Assembly (NCBI GenBank): GCA_021300075.1
Contig: JAJTIB010000142.1
Coordinates: 1-10,099, forward strand
Source: Rickettsiales bacterium
Lineage (GTDB): Bacteria; Pseudomonadota; Alphaproteobacteria; Rickettsiales; UBA3002
Direction: 5' to 3'
DNA: 10,099 bases
In this document: positions 7,088-10,099 of the stretch, one piece after another
How positions within the stretch are numbered: the first letter of the stretch is position 1
Layout of the letters: each line of letters starts with the position of its first letter
Notes under the pieces: generated by a model
What the model saw: only the letters and a program-made list of their open reading frames with translations
What the model was told of the DNA's origin: nothing
The model's database searches: none
Translations under genes and position numbers: made by a program

Positions 7088-7107
7088 GAGCTAAAAGCTT
7101 TTAGCTC
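7088..7107. repeat. 20-bp perfect palindrome 17 bp before the obgE start
   Basis: gagctaaaagcttttagctc is fully self-complementary. As RNA it can fold into a stem of about 8 bp with an AGCU loop, just upstream of the obgE start in the transcript. As DNA it could be a dimeric protein site. No U-run follows in the direction of transcription, so it is not a convincing terminator. The core contains the heptad variant GCTTTTA in both orientations, which also occurs in the rlmH-gpmI gap. Confidence 0.85.
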
Positions 7108-7162
7108 CCCTGTTGGTATGGCAAGCGACTGCCCTTAGACGCATTCTACTGAAACTCTCATG

Positions 7163-7178
7163 GCTCTGGGCTCAGAGC
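7163..7178 (-). other. Short hairpin just after rpmA
   Basis: gctctg (7163-7168) and cagagc (7173-7178) form a 6-bp perfect stem with a 4-nt loop, seven bases beyond the rpmA stop. It lacks a following U-run. It may act as an RNA-processing or stability element between the abundant ribosomal-protein message and obgE, but this is inference. Confidence 0.4.
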
Positions 7179-7185
7179 TGGATCC

Positions 7186-7437
7186 TTACGCCACGACGCT
7201 CACGACGTTTTTGTCGCCGGCTTTTTTGCTGTATTTCACTTTGCCATCGACAGTGGCAAAGATGGTGTAGTCACGGCCCATACCGACCCCCGTGCCGGGA
7301 TGGTATTTAGTGCCGCGCTGGCGGATGATGATATTACCGGCCAGAACCGACTCATCGCCGAATTTCTTGACGCCAAGGCGCTGGCCCTGCGAATCGCGAC
7401 CGTTTCTTGAACTACCACCGGCTTTCTTATGTGCCAT
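7186..7437 (-). CDS. rpmA: 50S ribosomal protein L27 (bL27)
   Basis: L27 is a small basic large-subunit protein whose N-terminal tail reaches toward the peptidyl-transferase centre. The 83-residue product starts MAHKKAGGSSRNGRDSQGQR, the classical L27 N-terminus without a cleavable leader. It continues with LGVKKFGDESVLAGNIIIRQRGTK and HPGTGVGMGRDYTIFA. Length matches the usual 80-90 residues. GGAGAG close before the ATG is a good ribosome site. It lies 37 bp after rplU in the standard pair. Confidence 0.99.
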   Translation of the reverse strand: MAHKKAGGSSRNGRDSQGQRLGVKKFGDESVLAGNIIIRQRGTKYHPGTGVGMGRDYTIFATVDGKVKYSKKAGDKNVVSVVA

Positions 7438-7474
7438 AACTCTCTCCGTTTTCTATTCACCCTGAAGGGGCGGA

Positions 7475-7972
7475 CTATTTCGCTTTCTTTGTGGCCGCTT
7501 TCTTGGCCGCTGGTTTTTTTGTCTCAGCCGCTTTTTTCGGTGCGGCTTTTTTGGCGGCAGGCTTAGCGGCTGCCGTTACTTTTTTCGCCTTGGCCGGAGC
7601 TGCGGCGGCCTTCTTCTCGGCTTCGATTTTCTTCGGTTGCGCCGATACAAGCGAGGTGCCATTGTAAAGGATATTAGTCACATGCAGCGTCGTCAACGTC
7701 TGGCGATGGCCGTTTTTGCGGCGATAATTATGACGGCGCTTCTTTTTGAAGATAAGCACCTTCTCGCCTTTGGCGGTATCGATAATCTGCGCTTCGACGA
7801 CCGCACCCGCAATCATCGGGTTGCCTAAGAGCGGCTTACCATTATTCATGAGTGCGAGCACGCGCTCGAGCTTTACGGTGTCGCCAGCGTTGCCCGCGAG
7901 TTTCTCGACCTGAAACGTATCCCCGGCGGTGACCCGGTATTGCTTGCCACCCGTTTGAACGACTGCATACAT
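7475..7972 (-). CDS. rplU: 50S ribosomal protein L21 (bL21) with Lys/Ala-rich C-terminal tail
   Basis: L21 is a primary 23S rRNA-binding protein of the large subunit. From ATG at 7972 the product is 165 residues. The core of about 103 residues has MYAVVQTGGKQYRV (1-14), FQVEKL (20-25), VLIFKKKRRHNYRRKNGHRQ (72-91) and a closing TTLHVTNI (94-101). A tail of about 54 residues follows (112-165), almost only Lys, Ala, Pro and Thr (for example AAKKAAPKKAAETKKPAAKK). Tails on L21 occur in other alphaproteobacteria. An in-frame ATG at 7978 and a longer start at 8041 exist. The longer one is excluded because it would begin inside the -35 box; 7972 matches the family N-terminus. It is the first gene of the operon. 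Confidence 0.97.
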   Translation of the reverse strand: MYAVVQTGGKQYRVTAGDTFQVEKLAGNAGDTVKLERVLALMNNGKPLLGNPMIAGAVVEAQIIDTAKGEKVLIFKKKRRHNYRRKNGHRQTLTTLHVTNILYNGTSLVSAQPKKIEAEKKAAAAPAKAKKVTAAAKPAAKKAAPKKAAETKKPAAKKAATKKAK

Positions 7973-8007
7973 GAGCATTCTCTTTTCTTCTAATAGTCTT
8001 AAAAGGA

Positions 8008-8093
8008 GGCGGGAATATAGCGTCGTTTTCAGGGCTGTCAATGCAATAAAACGGGGGCGGGAACTGGCCTGCAGAACGCACTCGACTCCCGCC
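8008..8093. repeat. Repeated GGCGGGA motif in the divergent rplU/kinase region
   Basis: GGCGGGAA occurs directly at 8008-8015 and 8056-8063, and TCCCGCC, its inverted form, at 8087-8093. The first copy abuts the rplU -10 box and probable transcription start; the third lies within the possible kinase promoter. The arrangement could be an operator shared by both divergent units. In GC-rich DNA a 7-8 bp match can also arise by chance. Confidence 0.3.
8014..8041 (-). promoter_or_regulatory. Sigma70-type promoter of the rplU operon
   Basis: On the minus strand a perfect -35 box TTGACA (8036-8041) is followed after 16 bp by TATATT (8014-8019), differing from TATAAT at one position. Initiation would fall near 8005-8008, giving a leader of about 35 nt before the rplU ATG at 7972. 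It is the best promoter in the window and fits strong ribosomal-protein expression. Confidence 0.85.
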
Positions 8094-8110
8094 GCGTGAT
8101 TCTTTACACT
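8082..8110 (+). promoter_or_regulatory. Possible promoter of the histidine kinase gene
   Basis: TCGACT (8082-8087) and TACACT (8105-8110) are separated by 17 bp, and each matches 4 of 6 consensus bases. Initiation would be at about 8117-8120, at or next to the ATG, implying a leaderless or near-leaderless message. This agrees with the absence of a Shine-Dalgarno sequence before the ATG. The match is weak. Confidence 0.3.
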
Positions 8111-8119
8111 CCCTGCACC

Positions 8120-9523
8120 ATGGCCGCAAACAAATCTTATGTTTCTTTCAATACCCTGACCAAGACGGTACTGGTAGTCTCAAGTCCCGCCCTGTTGGTT
8201 TTGACCCTTTACATGGTGATGGGCTATTTGGCCCTTTCGCAGATGCTTTATGCCTATGTCGTGATTGTGCTGGCCACGGCGCTTCTCACCTATCCGTTTC
8301 TGGCCAATGTCTCAAGCCTCACCCATTACGTCAATGAACTGGCGCAGGACAAGCGTATCGCAGCACCTGAGCTCAGCTTTATTGGGCTTGCCGCCGAACT
8401 CTCCGAGGCGCTCAAGAAGCTGCAATCGAGCTATGAGGTGAAGAAGAAACAGATGGAGACGATCATTACCGAACGTGAGATTCTGGTCGATACCCTGCCC
8501 GATATTTTGATTATGGTGAATGATGAGCAGAAAATTGTTCGTACCAATCGTGCGGCACGCGCGATTTTCGGGCAGAATCTGGCGCAGAAATATCTGGGCG
8601 ATGTCATTCCCAGCCGTTATCTGACGGACGCGGTAACTTCGGTGATTCAAGACCTCAAGGGCCGTGAGATTGAGTTTCGCATCGAAGACCCGATGGTGCG
8701 GGATTTCCTCGCCATCATCGAGCGTTTCCCCGTGCCCTCCGCCGGCGGCATCACCACCGTCATCACCATGAATGACATAACTGAGTTGAAGTCGGTCGAG
8801 CAGATGCGCGCCGATTTCGTCGCCAACGCGAGCCATGAAATCCGCACGCCGCTCTCAAGCATCAAGGGATTCATCGAAACCCTGCAGGGCCCGGCCAAAG
8901 ACGATGAGAAGGCGCGTGAGGAGTTCCTGGGCATCATGCTCGAACAGGCTGACCGCATGAAGCAGCTGATAGATGATCTATTGTCGCTTAGCAAAATCGA
9001 GATGAACGCGCATAGCGTACCGACCGAGTCGGTGGAGCTGAATAAAATCGTCCGCGCTGCCGCCGAGCATTTGAAGCGCAACGCGGCGGATAAAAACATG
9101 CGCCTGACGCTCAATCTGCATGATAATCTGCCCGCCGTCAAAGGCGAGGGTAATGAGTTGACGCAGGTCGCGCATAATCTCATCAGCAACGCGATTAAAT
9201 ATGGCTACCCCGATTCGGAAGTGACGGTCACTGCTAAAATTACCACGGAATTGCCGTCGGATTTGAACATGCGTAACCTCACCCGTGTGGTGATGCTCGC
9301 GGTCAAAGATCAGGGCGAGGGCATTCCAAAGCAGCATCTGCCAAGGCTGATGGAGCGGTTTTACCGGGTCGATTCCGCCCGCACACGGCAGGTCGGCGGC
9401 ACGGGGCTGGGTTTGGCGATTGTCAAAGGTATCGTCATCCGTCACCGCGGCGCCATCACCATTGATTCGGTCGCGGGCGAAGGCTCGACCTTCACGGTGT
9501 ACTTACCGATTTATGAGGGCTAG
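8120..9523 (+). CDS. phoR: PhoR-like sensor histidine kinase
   Basis: This membrane sensor kinase autophosphorylates on His and passes the phosphate to a response regulator, in the PhoR case PhoB, which controls phosphate starvation genes. The 467-residue product has two adjacent membrane segments (about 16-38 and 42-64) with almost no periplasmic loop. A PAS-type domain follows (about 118-220, including LPDILIMVNDEQKIVRTNRAA). Next is the HisKA region with the H box FVANASHEIRTPLSSIKGF (phosphorylated His239), whose following FIETLQGPAKDD is typical of alphaproteobacterial PhoR. The ATPase domain shows the N box HNLISNAIKYG (352-362), G1 DQGEGI (397-402), an F box RFYRVD (413-418) and G2 GGTGLGLAIV (426-435). 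All key residues are present. ATG 8120 is chosen over GTG 8096; neither has a Shine-Dalgarno sequence. No response regulator, pst gene or phoU lies in the window, so the partner is inferred only. Confidence 0.9.
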   Translation: MAANKSYVSFNTLTKTVLVVSSPALLVLTLYMVMGYLALSQMLYAYVVIVLATALLTYPFLANVSSLTHYVNELAQDKRIAAPELSFIGLAAELSEALKKLQSSYEVKKKQMETIITEREILVDTLPDILIMVNDEQKIVRTNRAARAIFGQNLAQKYLGDVIPSRYLTDAVTSVIQDLKGREIEFRIEDPMVRDFLAIIERFPVPSAGGITTVITMNDITELKSVEQMRADFVANASHEIRTPLSSIKGFIETLQGPAKDDEKAREEFLGIMLEQADRMKQLIDDLLSLSKIEMNAHSVPTESVELNKIVRAAAEHLKRNAADKNMRLTLNLHDNLPAVKGEGNELTQVAHNLISNAIKYGYPDSEVTVTAKITTELPSDLNMRNLTRVVMLAVKDQGEGIPKQHLPRLMERFYRVDSARTRQVGGTGLGLAIVKGIVIRHRGAITIDSVAGEGSTFTVYLPIYEG

Positions 9524-9642
9524 TCGAAGTTTGCTGTTAGCTCCTACACGCTGCTCTATAATCACTTGAGCAATTTTCTGCACTAGTGAGTATCAGAACC
9601 AACGTCGAAAACGATGGTATTGCGCTATATGGCGAGCGAGAC

Positions 9643-9672
9643 GCATAAATGATTGTGTGCAATTATTTATGC
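9643..9672. repeat. 13-bp inverted repeat, 4-nt spacer
   Basis: gcataaatgattg (9643-9655) and caattatttatgc (9660-9672) are reverse complements except at one position, which would be a G-U pair in plus-strand RNA. The spacer is tgtg. There is no U-run on either side, so it is more likely a dimeric regulator site or an RNA structure than a terminator. Its centre is about 130 bp upstream of the start expected from the sigma54-like element, within the usual range of an enhancer-binding-protein site. Confidence 0.7.
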
Positions 9673-9761
9673 AAATACCTGCAAAGCCTCATCAAAGTGA
9701 ACCGGACGAGAAGCGAAAACTATCATCAACTGCTTTCTGGAAACTTTGGATATACAGCATT

Positions 9762-9777
9762 TGGCATGAGTCTTGCT
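9762..9777 (+). promoter_or_regulatory. Candidate sigma54 (-24/-12) promoter
   Basis: TGGCATGAGTCTTGCT matches the RpoN consensus TGGCAC-N5-TTGCW at all but one position (T for C). Exactly 10 bp separate the essential GG and GC, as required. Initiation would be near 9788, leaving a leader of about 75 nt before the ATG at 9864. Whether the organism has RpoN cannot be seen in this window, and a single match can arise by chance. Confidence 0.5.
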
Positions 9778-9863
9778 TCACCAGGTTTGCTCGAAGGCAG
9801 CTTTGCTTGAGGGAACTTCACCTTTTGACGGTGTTGAGTATAAACCAACTTTTGGGAGGATTT

Positions 9864-10099
9864 ATGACCATGATACCGGCTTTTTCGTCTGCTTTTCATA
9901 AAATTGAACGTAATTTTACGAAAACAGAGACAGGCGTACAGATTGATTTCCAGCGCGAGTTGCGAAACGGTCAAACCATTTCCAGACAAACCACAATCAC
10001 AAATAATGAGGATGGTGGGGCCACGGTAAATGTCAACCATACCGGCAGGAATGGTCAAACTAAAACACTTGAAAAGACTTATACCCCTGAGCAGGTTGC
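9864..10099 (+). CDS. Unrecognised protein, 3' end cut off by the window
   Basis: An open frame runs from ATG 9864 to the right edge without a stop (78 complete codons visible). GGGAGGA (9854-9860) precedes it; a second in-frame ATG at 9870 has the better spacing and may be the true start. The product begins MTMIPAFSSAFHKIERNF and has no signal peptide or membrane segment. It is polar and rich in Thr, Asn, Gln and Gly, with two related stretches, ELRNGQTISRQTTITNN and HTGRNGQTKTLEKTYT, suggesting repeated beta-strand-like units. I do not recognise a family. The opposite strand is also open here, but it has no ribosome site or sensible protein. Possible control by the sigma54-like element upstream is inference. 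Codon use is more AT-rich than in the operon. Confidence 0.65.
   Translation, partial: MTMIPAFSSAFHKIERNFTKTETGVQIDFQRELRNGQTISRQTTITNNEDGGATVNVNHTGRNGQTKTLEKTYTPEQV

Larger units (their letters stand above)
9524..9863. other. 340-bp gap between the kinase and the next gene, no convincing gene
   Basis: I see no supported coding region here. The stretch is more AT-rich than its neighbours. It contains a weak inverted repeat tgctc/gagca (9552-9556 and 9568-9572) followed by ATTTTC, which is too short a stem for a confident terminator after the kinase. It also has an isolated perfect TATAAT (9557-9562) without a good -35 box, the strong inverted repeat at 9643-9672 and the sigma54-like element at 9762-9777. 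Confidence 0.6.

Noticed and set aside
7480..7600. T-rich runs on the plus strand that might suggest terminators
   Set aside because: They are the antisense of Lys codons (AAA/AAG) in the L21 tail, with no stem in the right place.
8001..8009. AAAAGGAGG on the plus strand, resembling a strong ribosome binding site
   Set aside because: No plus-strand start codon follows at a useful distance. It lies in the rplU leader on the other strand and is probably chance.
8056..8093. GGCGGGA/TCCCGCC as a terminator stem
   Set aside because: The 24-nt loop and missing U-run argue against it, and it lies upstream of both divergent genes.
9557..9562. Perfect TATAAT as a sigma70 promoter after the kinase
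   Set aside because: No acceptable -35 box lies 16-18 bp upstream and no gene follows within a reasonable distance.
9552..9577. Terminator after the kinase gene (tgctc/gagca then ATTTTC)
   Set aside because: The 5-bp stem with an 11-nt loop and a short T-run is too weak to call.
9726..10058. 110-codon minus-strand open frame at the right edge
   Set aside because: It overlaps the plus-strand frame that has a Shine-Dalgarno sequence, crosses the sigma54-like element, lacks a clear ribosome site of its own and reads as no recognisable protein.

Overview
The window reads as a chromosomal housekeeping stretch from an alphaproteobacterium. The evidence is the gene order (rplU-rpmA-obgE-proB-proA-nadD-rsfS-rlmH-gpmI, a familiar alphaproteobacterial arrangement) and the style of the proteins, notably the kinase dimerisation region and the RlmH, ProA and ProB motifs. 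The order or family within the class cannot be fixed from the sequence alone.

Positions 1 to about 8041 hold one long minus-strand transcription unit. It starts at a near-consensus sigma70-type promoter (8014-8041) before rplU. In transcription order it contains rplU (L21), rpmA (L27), obgE (ribosome-assembly GTPase), proB, a small RDD-family membrane protein, proA, nadD, rsfS (ribosome silencing factor), rlmH (23S rRNA methyltransferase) and gpmI, which runs off the left edge. The unit joins ribosome manufacture and silencing (L21, L27, ObgE, RsfS, RlmH) with proline synthesis (ProB and ProA, the first two enzymes), NAD synthesis (NadD) and glycolysis (GpmI). Most junctions are tight: an ATGA overlap between proB and the RDD gene, a Shine-Dalgarno sequence over the RDD stop for proA, one base between proA and nadD, and a Shine-Dalgarno sequence over the nadD stop for rsfS. 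Two gaps carry structure: a 20-bp perfect palindrome before obgE, and two opposed 7-bp repeat arrays between rlmH and gpmI.

A short divergent region (7973-8119) separates this unit from a plus-strand PhoR-like histidine kinase (8120-9523), which has no response regulator beside it in the window. It is followed by about 340 bp without a convincing gene. That gap holds a strong inverted repeat (9643-9672) and a sequence matching the sigma54 -24/-12 consensus (9762-9777). They lead to an unrecognised plus-strand gene that starts at 9864 with a Shine-Dalgarno sequence and runs off the right edge.

No complete new system is visible; most of the window is conserved core genome. The points most worth a second look are the heptad-repeat intergenic region, the probable ATT start and long basic N-terminal tail of RsfS (echoed by a Lys/Ala-rich tail on L21), the RDD gene between proB and proA, and the putative sigma54 promoter with upstream palindrome before the unknown gene at the right edge.
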